Part shown: one piece after another, positions 23,437 through 29,949 of the stretch
Numbering within the stretch: the first letter of the stretch is position 1
Layout of the letters: each line of letters starts with the position of its first letter
Source: Lachnospiraceae bacterium
GTDB taxonomy: Bacteria; Bacillota; Clostridia; Lachnospirales; Lachnospiraceae
Direction of reading: 5' to 3'
Length of the DNA stretch: 29,949 bases
Assembly (NCBI GenBank): GCA_900759665.1
Contig: CAAEWE010000035.1
Span: forward strand, 1 to 29,949
Translations under genes and position numbers: made by a program
Notes under the pieces: model-generated
The model's input: the letters and a program-made list of their open reading frames with translations, nothing else
Databases searched by the model: none
What the model was told of the DNA's origin: nothing

Positions 23437-26298
23437 CTATCTAGGCACCTCGACCATAATATAAGCCTCGATCTGATCCCCTTCCTGAAGATCATTGAAA
23501 TCCTGGGCAACGATACCACACTCGTATCCGGCTGCCACTTCCTTCACGTCGTCCTTGAAACGCTTCAGGGATGCCATCTCACCCTCGAAGATCAGCTCGC
23601 CTTCACGGGTAATACGAAGCTTGCTGCCTCTCTCAATCTTACCATCCAGAACATAGCTTCCTGCGATCGTGCCAACGCCGGATGCCTTGAATGTCTGACG
23701 TACCTCCAGATGTGCAATGACTTTCTCCTCGTACTCCGGATCCAGCATCCCCTTCATGGCAGCTTCCACATCCTCGATCGCATCGTAAATGACGCGGTAC
23801 AGACGAACATCGACCTTCTCGCGGTCTGCGATATCCTTTGCGGTATTGTCCGGACGTACATTAAATCCGATAATGATCGCATTGGATGCACTGGCCAGGC
23901 TGACATCAGACTCATTGATGGCACCAACACCAGCATGGATCACGCGGACTGCCACCTCTTCATTGGAAAGCTTTAACAGACTCTGCTTTACAGCCTCTAC
24001 AGAACCCTGAACATCGGCTTTTACAATGATATTCAGCTCTTTGATATTACCTGCCTGGATCTGTGAGAACAGACCATCCAGAGTAAGCTTCGCCTTGGTA
24101 TCATCCAGAAGCTTCTCTCTGCCCTGAGCCACATAAGTCTCTGCAATATTACGTGCTTCCTTATCATTCTCGGTTGCCATAAAAATCTCACCGGCATCCG
24201 GAACATCATGGAGACCAAGAATCTCTACAGGAGTAGAAGGAAGTGCCTCTTTAACACGTCTTCCACGGTCATCCATCATGGCACGGATCTTACCGTATGC
24301 GGCACCAACTGCAATGTTATCACCTACATGAAGCGTACCCTTCTGAACCAGAATTGTAGCAACAGGACCACGTCCCTTGTCTAACTTCGCCTCGATGACA
24401 ACACCCCTTGCCAGACGGTCAGGATTTGCCTTAAGCTCCTCTACCTCTGCTGTCAGAATGATCATCTCCAGAAGCTGGTCGATACCCTCGCCGGTATGTG
24501 CGGAAACCGGTACAAATACAGTATCTCCGCCCCAATCCTCAGCAATAAGCTCATACTCTACCAACTCCTGTTTTACACGCTCTACATTGGCACTTGGCTT
24601 ATCGATCTTGTTGACCGCTACGATGATCTGTACCCCTGCTGCCTTGGCATGATTGATTGCCTCTACAGTCTGTGGCATAACACCATCATCCGCGGCAACA
24701 ACAAGGATTGCAATATCTGTAGCCTGTGCACCACGCATACGCATGGAAGTAAATGCCTCATGTCCCGGAGTATCCAGGAATGTGATCTTCTCTCCATTGA
24801 TCTCTGTGACATACGCACCGATATGCTGTGTGATTCCACCTGCCTCACGGGAGGTTACATTGGTCTCACGGATGGCATCCAGAAGGGATGTTTTACCATG
24901 ATCAACGTGTCCCATAACACAGACAACCGGTGGTCTCTTCTTCATTAAGGACTCGTCTTCCTCATCCTCCTTAAGAAGCTCAGCAACCAGATCCACCTTC
25001 TCCTCCATCTCAGCGATGCAGTTATACTCCAGTGCGATCTCCTCTGCCTCTTCATAAGTGATCTGATGATTCAGTGTAACAACCTCTCCACGCATGAAAA
25101 GATTCTTGATCACGGTAGATGCCTGCACCTTCATAATGTCAGCAAGCTCTTTGATCGTCATCTTCTCCGGGAGAACGATATTGCGAATGCCATCCTCCGG
25201 CTCCTCCGGCTTTACTACCGGATCCGGCTTAATAAACGCACCCTTACGGTTTGGATCCTTCTTTTTATTCTTGCGTCCGCCCGGTCCGTAAAGAGGATTA
25301 AACTCCGGCTCTTCTCTGTCACGGTCTCTGCCATGTCTCTGCTTTGCACTTCTGGAGTCGTTCTTGGCTCTCTGTGCTCTGGACTGCTTTACCTCCGGCT
25401 TGACTGCATCAATGCCTGAGAAGGAATTGCCGCCACGGCCGCCATCACGGCGTCCGCCATTCTGACCGCCTCGATTGTCACGGTTCTGGCCATTGCCCCG
25501 GTTGTCACGGTTATCTCTTCCTCCCTGACCGTTTCCACGGTTACGATTGTCACGGTTATCTCTTCCTCCCTGACCATTCCGGTTATCGCGATTAAAACCG
25601 CCCTGGCCATTGCCACGGTTCCGGTTGTCACGGTTATCTCTTCCTCCCTGACCATTGCCACGGTTATCGCGGTTGTCACGGCGTCCACCTTCACGACGGT
25701 CACGATTATTGTCACGGTTGTCTCTTCCTCCCTGACCATTCCGGTTATCGCGGTTGTCACGATGATCGCGATGGTTATCCTGGGATGGACGATTTTCGGA
25801 AACAGGCTTTTTCTCCGGTGCCTTCTGCACCGCAGGAGCTTTTTCTTCTTTCTTCGGCTCCTCCTTCTTCACCTCTTCCTTCTTTTCCTCTTTCTGTTCC
25901 TTCGCAACAGTCTCCGGCTTCTCTTCCTTCTTTTCGGTCTCTTTCTCTGCTGTCTTTTCCTTCACCGGTGCTTCCTCCACAGGCTTTGCCTTCTGCTCTG
26001 TTTTCTCTTCTGTCTTCGCAGCCTCCGTCTTCTTTTCCTTCGGCTCTTTCTTTTCTTTTGTTTCCTTCTTCTCAACCGGCTCTGCCTTTACGGGCTCCTC
26101 TGCCACCTTTGCAGGCTCTGCTTTTTTGTTCTGAAATTTATTCAGAAGAAATTTGATCGCATCGTCCTCGATGCTGCTCTGGGCACTTTTCACCTGAAAT
26201 CCGTTTTCCTGAAGAAGCTTGATCAGATCCTTGCTCTTCAGATCAGGAAATGCTCCCTGCAGACTTCTTGAAATCTCATATATCTTCATCTTTGCCAT
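23437..26298 (-). CDS. infB: Translation initiation factor IF-2 with extended low-complexity N-terminal region
   Basis: A 953-residue GTPase that brings fMet-tRNA to the 30S subunit. Residues 1-58 form an IF2_N fold. Residues about 59-168 are Lys/Glu/Pro rich. Residues about 169-300 are an Arg/Asn/Asp/Gly repeat region. A second IF2_N-like segment (IVLPEKMTIKELADIM) leads into the G domain with G1 GHVDHGKTS near residue 460, G3 DTPGHEAFT and G4 NKID, then domains II, III and the C-terminal domain II-like fold. The G domain and C-terminus are ordinary; the N-terminal region is long for the family. An AGGAGG lies 12 nt before the ATG. It is the fifth gene of the operon, 16 nt after ylxQ. Confidence 0.97.
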   Translation of the reverse strand: MAKMKIYEISRSLQGAFPDLKSKDLIKLLQENGFQVKSAQSSIEDDAIKFLLNKFQNKKAEPAKVAEEPVKAEPVEKKETKEKKEPKEKKTEAAKTEEKTEQKAKPVEEAPVKEKTAEKETEKKEEKPETVAKEQKEEKKEEVKKEEPKKEEKAPAVQKAPEKKPVSENRPSQDNHRDHRDNRDNRNGQGGRDNRDNNRDRREGGRRDNRDNRGNGQGGRDNRDNRNRGNGQGGFNRDNRNGQGGRDNRDNRNRGNGQGGRDNRDNRGNGQNRDNRGGQNGGRRDGGRGGNSFSGIDAVKPEVKQSRAQRAKNDSRSAKQRHGRDRDREEPEFNPLYGPGGRKNKKKDPNRKGAFIKPDPVVKPEEPEDGIRNIVLPEKMTIKELADIMKVQASTVIKNLFMRGEVVTLNHQITYEEAEEIALEYNCIAEMEEKVDLVAELLKEDEEDESLMKKRPPVVCVMGHVDHGKTSLLDAIRETNVTSREAGGITQHIGAYVTEINGEKITFLDTPGHEAFTSMRMRGAQATDIAILVVAADDGVMPQTVEAINHAKAAGVQIIVAVNKIDKPSANVERVKQELVEYELIAEDWGGDTVFVPVSAHTGEGIDQLLEMIILTAEVEELKANPDRLARGVVIEAKLDKGRGPVATILVQKGTLHVGDNIAVGAAYGKIRAMMDDRGRRVKEALPSTPVEILGLHDVPDAGEIFMATENDKEARNIAETYVAQGREKLLDDTKAKLTLDGLFSQIQAGNIKELNIIVKADVQGSVEAVKQSLLKLSNEEVAVRVIHAGVGAINESDVSLASASNAIIIGFNVRPDNTAKDIADREKVDVRLYRVIYDAIEDVEAAMKGMLDPEYEEKVIAHLEVRQTFKASGVGTIAGSYVLDGKIERGSKLRITREGELIFEGEMASLKRFKDDVKEVAAGYECGIVAQDFNDLQEGDQIEAYIMVEVPR
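25400..25790 (-). repeat. Tandem-like repeats in infB encoding RDN/GNGQGG-rich segment
   Basis: The 17-nt plus-strand string TCTCTTCCTCCCTGACC occurs four times at intervals of roughly 45-85 nt (near 25515, 25559, 25638 and 25721), separated by variants of GTCACGGTTATC. In the protein this gives repeats of GQGGRDNRDNRNRGN type. The repetition is in frame throughout. Confidence 0.85.
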
Positions 26299-26314
26299 AT
26301 ACTACTACGACCTC

Positions 26315-26617
26315 CTAATCCATTTTCTTCATAATTGCCTGTGCAAAACCATTATCTACAACTGCCAGTGATGCTCTGAATTCCTTTCCCATGGCATGCC
26401 CAAGATAATCTTTTGCAGCATGGATGCGAAGGGGCACCTTATAAAACTCACACATGTTCCGGAATTTCTTTTGCGTATTTTCCGAAGCATCCTCCGCTAA
26501 GATAACTAATGCAGCTTCGCCCGTCTTTACCGCCTTCTCCGTCATAAACTCACCACTTACGACCTTTCCGGCTTTCTGCGCCAATCCGATCAGATTTAAC
26601 ACCTTATCCTTCTGCAA
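26315..26617 (-). CDS. ylxQ: YlxQ, L7Ae-family K-turn RNA-binding protein
   Basis: A 100-residue L7Ae/L30e/S12e/Gadd45 family protein that probably binds K-turn RNA on the ribosome or on RNase P-type RNAs. Family features include KVLNLIGLAQKAGKVVSGE at the start and the LVILAEDASENTQKK strand-helix. The start is taken as TTG 26617 because AAAGGAG lies about 10 nt upstream and homology begins there; the frame is open further upstream but lies within ylxR. It overlaps the ylxR stop by 14 nt, which indicates translational coupling. The place between ylxR and infB is conserved in Firmicutes. Confidence 0.9.
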   Translation of the reverse strand: MQKDKVLNLIGLAQKAGKVVSGEFMTEKAVKTGEAALVILAEDASENTQKKFRNMCEFYKVPLRIHAAKDYLGHAMGKEFRASLAVVDNGFAQAIMKKMD

Positions 26618-26897
26618 TGTTATCCATCTCCTTTTCCAGTTCCTCATATATTTCATCCGGAATAACCGTCTTCAGGGAGCGTTCCAGTGATTTCCGTCTG
26701 CGCGCCTGGCGAAGACATTCCGTAGAATTACATATATATGCACCACGTCCGTTTTTCTTGCCTGTCAGATCGATCATGATCTGATCCTCCGGAGTTTTTA
26801 TGATGCGTACCAGTTCCTTTTTCTCTTTTCTCTCACCGCATCCGGTGCATTGACGCAGCGGCACCTTGCGGGGACGGACACTACTTTTTTCTCCCAT
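26604..26897 (-). CDS. ylxR: YlxR (DUF448), RNase P modulator RnpM
   Basis: A 97-residue basic RNA-binding protein. The family motif CTGCGERKEKKELVRI and the later GRGAYICNSTECLRQARRRKSL, with two Cys pairs, mark it as YlxR/DUF448. In Bacillus subtilis this protein has been described as a nucleoid-associated regulator and more recently as a modulator of RNase P activity (RnpM). AAAGGAAG lies about 9 nt before the ATG. It is 20 nt after nusA and its end overlaps the ylxQ start. Confidence 0.95.
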   Translation of the reverse strand: MGEKSSVRPRKVPLRQCTGCGERKEKKELVRIIKTPEDQIMIDLTGKKNGRGAYICNSTECLRQARRRKSLERSLKTVIPDEIYEELEKEMDNIAEG

Positions 26898-26917
26898 GGA
26901 CTCACTTCCTTTTCTGA

Positions 26918-27982
26918 TTATTCCTGCTTAATATCAATCTTGTATCCGGTCAGCTTTGCAGCAAGTCTCGCATTCTGACCTTCCTTACCAATGGCAAGGG
27001 AAAGCTGATTCTCCGGCACAATAACTCTGGCGGTCTTTTCCTCCTCATCGGCTGTGACGGAAATAACCTTTGCCGGACTCAGTGCATTCTCGATCAGTAC
27101 CGCCGGATCATCACTCCAGGTAATAATATCGATCTTCTCACCGCGAAGCTCATCTACGATCGCATTGACACGGTCTCCGTTAATACCAACGCATGCACCC
27201 ACAGGATCTACATTCGGATCCTCGGTGTATACCGCGATCTTTGTTCTGGAGCCAGCCTCTCTGGCAATGCTCTTGATCTCTACAATACCGTCCTGAAGCT
27301 CTGTAACCTCTTCCTCAAAAAGACGCTTTACAAACTCCGGATGCGTTCTGGAAACCGTAATACGCGGTCCCTTTGTGGTATCCTTTACCTCAACCACATA
27401 CAGCTTGATATGCTCCGTCGGCTTAAAGTGCTCTCCATGCACCTGCTCGCTCTCCATCAGGATCGCATCCACCTTACCCAGGTTAATACAAACATTATTG
27501 CCACTGTAACGCTGAACGATACCGGTGATCACCTCGCGCTCCTTCTCAAGGTACTGTGTATACAATACCTTTCTCTCTTCCTCGCGGATCTTTTGTACCA
27601 CAACCTGCTTTGCCTTCTGTGCGGCAATTCTGCCGAAGTTTTTCGGAATAACCTCTGTGGATACGGTCTCACCAACCTCCACATTGCCATACTTCAAAGC
27701 AGCCTCTGTCTTTCCGATCTGTGTGGTCGGATCCTCTAAAAGATCATCCTCAACCACCTCGTAATCAGCAAACACCTTGATCTCTCCGGTATCGCGGTTA
27801 ATAGATACACGGATATTGTCTGCCTTGCTCTCAAACTGATTCTTGCAGGCAGCCACCAGAGAATTCTCAATTGCTTCGAGAATAATATCCTTGCTGATCT
27901 GTTTTTCCTTTTCGATCGCCTCTAACGCTTCAATAAGCTCTGTGCGGTCTGATTTTGTTGATTTACTCTTTCTTGCAGCCAT
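26918..27982 (-). CDS. nusA: Transcription elongation/termination factor NusA
   Basis: Binds RNA polymerase and nascent RNA to influence pausing, termination and antitermination. The 354-residue length is that of the short Firmicute form without the C-terminal acidic repeats. The N-terminal domain (1-125) starts ELIEALEAIEKEKQISKD; an S1 domain follows (VITGIVQRYSGNNVCINLG, about 135-200); KH1 includes DPVGACVGINGDRVNAIVDEL; KH2 includes SLAIGKEGQNARLAAKLTGY. AGGAGG precedes the start. It is the second gene of the operon, 42 nt after rimP. Confidence 0.97.
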   Translation of the reverse strand: MAARKSKSTKSDRTELIEALEAIEKEKQISKDIILEAIENSLVAACKNQFESKADNIRVSINRDTGEIKVFADYEVVEDDLLEDPTTQIGKTEAALKYGNVEVGETVSTEVIPKNFGRIAAQKAKQVVVQKIREEERKVLYTQYLEKEREVITGIVQRYSGNNVCINLGKVDAILMESEQVHGEHFKPTEHIKLYVVEVKDTTKGPRITVSRTHPEFVKRLFEEEVTELQDGIVEIKSIAREAGSRTKIAVYTEDPNVDPVGACVGINGDRVNAIVDELRGEKIDIITWSDDPAVLIENALSPAKVISVTADEEEKTARVIVPENQLSLAIGKEGQNARLAAKLTGYKIDIKQE

Positions 27983-28024
27983 TTTTATCTCCTCCTAAAT
28001 ATAAGTCTCCGAAACTTGTATTCG

Positions 28025-28528
28025 CTAAAAATTAATGGTTAGCTTCACCGACGAAATGTCTTTTCTCATAATCTCATACTCAGGTGAAAACTCTGTCTCC
28101 AAAGTAATGGTGTCCTGTGTATATGCAAGCAATACACCGGTAAGCTCCTTTACAGAAACCTCCTTGCCATTTTTCCCTGCCGGCAGCCTTCTTCCCTGAT
28201 AAAAATGAACATCAACTTCTTCTCCGATACTTCGTTTGAAGTCTTTGTCCTTTTTGAGCTGTCGCCCCAGTCCCGGCGAGCTGACTTCCAGCACATAGGC
28301 CTCTGATATGAAATCATCCTGATCCATCATATCGCTCCATGCACGGTTTACCAATTCGCAGTCATCAAGAGTGATTCCACCCTCTTTGTCCACATAAGCA
28401 CGCAGATACCACTGACCGGCTTCCTTGACATACTCCACGTCAACCAGCTCAAAGCCGTTTTCTTCCATCAATGGCTCCAGCATTTTCTCAGCCCGTGCCT
28501 CGTACTCCTCACGTTTCGTCAAATGCAT
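28025..28528 (-). CDS. rimP: Ribosome maturation factor RimP
   Basis: A 167-residue 30S assembly factor. It matches the family through MLEPLMEENGFELVDVEYVKEAG at the start (shown in part), the LEVSSPGLGRQLK motif and a C-terminal SH3-like region ending IMRKDISSVKLTINF. The frame extends 30 codons upstream without homology. ATG 28528 gives the expected N-terminus, but AGAGG lies only 2 nt before it; the TTG two codons later (28522) has ideal spacing and may be the real start. It is the first gene of the nusA-infB operon. Confidence 0.95.
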   Translation of the reverse strand: MHLTKREEYEARAEKMLEPLMEENGFELVDVEYVKEAGQWYLRAYVDKEGGITLDDCELVNRAWSDMMDQDDFISEAYVLEVSSPGLGRQLKKDKDFKRSIGEEVDVHFYQGRRLPAGKNGKEVSVKELTGVLLAYTQDTITLETEFSPEYEIMRKDISSVKLTINF

Positions 28529-28589
28529 AACCTCTTTTCCACTCCAGGGCAGAATCACCTTATAAACGACTGCCCTCGTTTCAAAACGA

Positions 28590-28615
28590 AAGAGTGGACC
28601 GCGCAGTCCACTCTT
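28590..28615 (-). other. Leader hairpin upstream of rimP
   Basis: AAGAGTGGAC and GTCCACTCTT form a perfect 10-bp stem with a 6-nt loop, followed by TTCG and a small CGTTT/AAACG hairpin, in the roughly 105-nt leader. It could be an attenuator or an RNA-stabilising structure; the T-run after it is short. Confidence 0.5.
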
Positions 28616-28640
28616 CATAATTTACAGTATCACAATGACG

Positions 28641-28669
28641 ATAATAGCACTACACCCTTGGAAAATCAA
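28641..28669 (-). promoter_or_regulatory. Predicted extended -10 promoter of the rimP-nusA-infB operon
   Basis: On the minus strand TTGATT (28664-28669) lies 17 bp before TATTAT (28641-28646), with a TGC extended -10. The -35 box lies in a CCCTTG/CAAGGG inverted repeat (28655-28672). Confidence 0.75.
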
Positions 28670-28707
28670 GGGGGTTTGCGTATTTTTTACCAAATTTCGT
28701 TATTTTT

Positions 28708-29499
28708 TTACGATTTTTCCTCCATAATCGGTGCAATCCTTGTCTCATAGCCGCTTTCATACAATATCCGTTCGGCTCTGCGAACCTCTGTTAGGGATGG
28801 ATACATTCCTTGACATACCACATAATATCCACCCCTTTTGTCAACAAAACTTTCAAAGCCATCCTCCTGCAACAGGGCTGCAAGATCTTTGGCGTTGTCT
28901 TCATGGGCAAACATCCCGGTCTCGATCGTATAGCTTTCTGCCTCCCCAGTGGCACGCACATCTTTTCCAGTCTCCTGCAGCGTCTGAAGGATCCCGTCTG
29001 CAATCGCCTGTGCCACCTCCGGAAACTTTGCATCCAAAAGTGCATTGTCCCGTTCCGTATTAATGAATCCTACTTCCACCAGCCCCGCAGGCATATTGGA
29101 CTCCCGGATCACCGGCAGATCCTTCCGGACCGATATTCCCAGATTGGTAAAGCCCACCTTCTCCAGCTCATTGTTAATGTTCTGTGCCAGCAGACGGCGT
29201 GGGCCGCTGTCCGCATACACCAGCGTCTGTACCCCGGAATATTGATCCTGAGACGGGCTGGAATTTCTGTGAAAGGAAATAAACAGATCCGATCCGTTTT
29301 CGTTGGCGATCGCCGCCTTCCTCTGTGGTGTCTGATATACATCCTCGGTCCGGGTATATCTCACATCCACGCCTCTGTTTTGCAGAATATTTCCCACTGC
29401 CAGTGCCAGGTTCAGATTATCGTCCTTTTCCCTCCGCCCCTGATAGGAGGCACCGTTGTCATAGCCTCCGTGACCGGCATCTAATGTTACCACTGCCAT
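28708..29499 (-). CDS. N-acetylmuramoyl-L-alanine amidase (Amidase_3) with C-terminal SPOR domain
   Basis: Cleaves the amide bond between MurNAc and the stem peptide of peptidoglycan. The 263-residue protein begins directly with the catalytic fold: LDAGHGG (H10), zinc ligand E24, H77 in FISFH, and catalytic E142 in VEVGFIN. A SPOR-like domain (about 189-258, including YYVVCQGMYPSLTEVRRAERIL) would bind denuded glycan strands. There is no signal peptide, and an in-frame TAA 24 nt upstream of the ATG rules out a longer N-terminus. GGGAGG precedes the ATG by about 7 nt. It may act after lysis, from the mother cell, or through a non-classical export route. The next gene downstream is the rimP operon. 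Confidence 0.9.
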   Translation of the reverse strand: MAVVTLDAGHGGYDNGASYQGRREKDDNLNLALAVGNILQNRGVDVRYTRTEDVYQTPQRKAAIANENGSDLFISFHRNSSPSQDQYSGVQTLVYADSGPRRLLAQNINNELEKVGFTNLGISVRKDLPVIRESNMPAGLVEVGFINTERDNALLDAKFPEVAQAIADGILQTLQETGKDVRATGEAESYTIETGMFAHEDNAKDLAALLQEDGFESFVDKRGGYYVVCQGMYPSLTEVRRAERILYESGYETRIAPIMEEKS

Positions 29500-29570
29500 A
29501 GTCTTCCTCCCTTTGCTGTATTAATATAAGAAGTCTTCTCCTACTATGACTATGCGAAAGGGAGGAATTG

Positions 29571-29672
29571 GTGAGGAAAGTTTGGGGGATTTTGGTTTTC
29601 TTTATATATTTTTATATACTTCTATATACTTTCTTTATTTTATATATTTCTATATACTTTTATATACTATAA
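29571..29672 (+). CDS. Possible 33-residue hydrophobic membrane peptide
   Basis: A GTG at 29571 is preceded 5 nt away by AAAGGGAGG, as good a ribosome binding site as those of the neighbouring real genes. The 33-codon frame encodes V/M-R-K-V-W-G followed by an almost unbroken run of Ile, Leu, Phe and Tyr, enough for one transmembrane helix with a positively charged N-terminus. Against it: the hydrophobic part comes from a 10-nt TATATACTT-like repeat that would give such residues by chance, and there is no clear promoter. It lies between the divergent 5' end of the amidase gene and the 3' end of the HINT protein, in the opposite orientation to both. It resembles type I toxin peptides only in size and hydrophobicity. 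Confidence 0.3.
   Translation: MRKVWGILVFFIYFYILLYTFFILYISIYFYIL
29601..29670. repeat. 10-nt-periodic AT repeat (TATATACTT units)
   Basis: Seven consecutive decamers follow the pattern TTTATATATT, TTTATATACT, TCTATATACT, TTCTTTATTT, TATATATTTC, TATATACTTT, TATATACTAT. The period equals about one helical turn, so the DNA could be intrinsically flexible or bent. It fills most of the gap between the HINT fragment and the amidase gene and contains the HINT stop codon. Confidence 0.7.
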
Positions 29673-29949
29673 ACAATAGACCTTGACTGCTTTATCCAGC
29701 TTCTCTGTCTGAACACTCTTTACAGTCTCCTGCTCTCCATCCTCCGTCCGGAGTACATCACCGGTTTCCAGCTCCGCCGCTGCACACCAGCCTTTTCCTT
29801 CCACATAAAATGGATGATTCTCGGTTGTGTTGATGACCGTACCGTTCTCTGTCGTTACATTGACAAGGGGCGTTGTCTCCGTCACAGATACTGAAAGGAC
29901 TTTCTTTAATTCTTTCTTGCCGGTTTCCGTATTTTCTGACCAGACATAA
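29667..29949 (-). CDS. 3' end of a polymorphic-toxin-type HINT (pretoxin-HINT) protein, apparently truncated
   Basis: The frame is open at the window edge. The visible 93 residues begin YVWSENTETGKKELKKVL and contain NTTENHPFYVEGKGW, the TxNH box of intein/hedgehog-type HINT autoprocessing domains found before toxin tips in RHS and wall-associated polymorphic toxins. After ELETGDVL the protein runs to KAVKVYCL and stops at 29667. Family members normally continue from the VY-N/x-ex position through a H-T/N-Y-F-V-G strand, a terminal HN and then a toxin domain; these are all missing. The stop falls in the AT decamer repeat, suggesting a rearrangement or decay that removed the toxin. The N-terminal part of the gene is outside the window. 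Confidence 0.75.
   Translation of the reverse strand, partial: YVWSENTETGKKELKKVLSVSVTETTPLVNVTTENGTVINTTENHPFYVEGKGWCAAAELETGDVLRTEDGEQETVKSVQTEKLDKAVKVYCL

Noticed and set aside
25440..25790. CRISPR-like repeated blocks
   Set aside because: Repeats are irregularly spaced, stay in the infB reading frame and encode a repetitive protein segment; spacers are not unique.
25762..26271. Plus-strand Leu/Phe-rich frame of 169 codons opposite infB
   Set aside because: It reflects the complement of Lys/Glu codons in the IF-2 linker and has no homology-like features.

Overview
The window looks like a chromosomal segment of a Clostridia Firmicute, most probably a Lachnospiraceae gut anaerobe. This rests on the rimP-nusA-ylxR-ylxQ-infB-rbfA-nrnA-truB-ribF gene order, strong purine-rich Shine-Dalgarno sites before nearly every gene, sigma-A type promoters, and the family affinities of the proteins. 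The species is not identified.

Left edge (1-1.6 kb, minus strand): an AT-rich accessory patch. It holds a 65-codon orphan that looks like the C-terminal tail of a PglX-type (BREX) methyltransferase, then a small AAA ATPase, then the overlapping start of a gene with a PD-(D/E)XK nuclease signature that runs out of the window. This resembles the edge of a defence island and is the best candidate for an undescribed system here.

1.6-13.5 kb: dtd (D-aminoacyl-tRNA deacylase); an exported Ig-like/esterase protein facing a divergent AraC-type regulator; the gltB-gltD operon for NADPH glutamate synthase, with a strong promoter and a hairpin-rich leader carrying two terminator-like structures; and, divergently, the xpt-pbuX xanthine salvage operon.

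13.5-20.2 kb: rpsU and alaS (both minus strand, each with its own promoter), a Na+/phosphate cotransporter-PhoU fusion preceded by TACA direct repeats that resemble Pho boxes, and a divergent MocR-type regulator whose 3' end overlaps ribF by 55 bp.

20.2-28.7 kb (minus strand): a nine-gene transcription/translation operon reading rimP, nusA, ylxR, ylxQ, infB, rbfA, nrnA, truB, ribF from one promoter near 28,665. It combines ribosome maturation, transcription elongation, translation initiation, RNA turnover, tRNA pseudouridylation and flavin cofactor synthesis. IF-2 carries an unusually long Arg/Asn/Asp/Gly repeat region.

Right edge (28.7-29.95 kb): an amidase-SPOR protein with no signal peptide, a 10-nt-periodic AT repeat that contains a possible 33-residue membrane peptide with a good ribosome binding site, and the 3' end of a polymorphic-toxin HINT protein that stops inside the HINT fold.

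No tRNA, rRNA, CRISPR array or complete insertion sequence was found.
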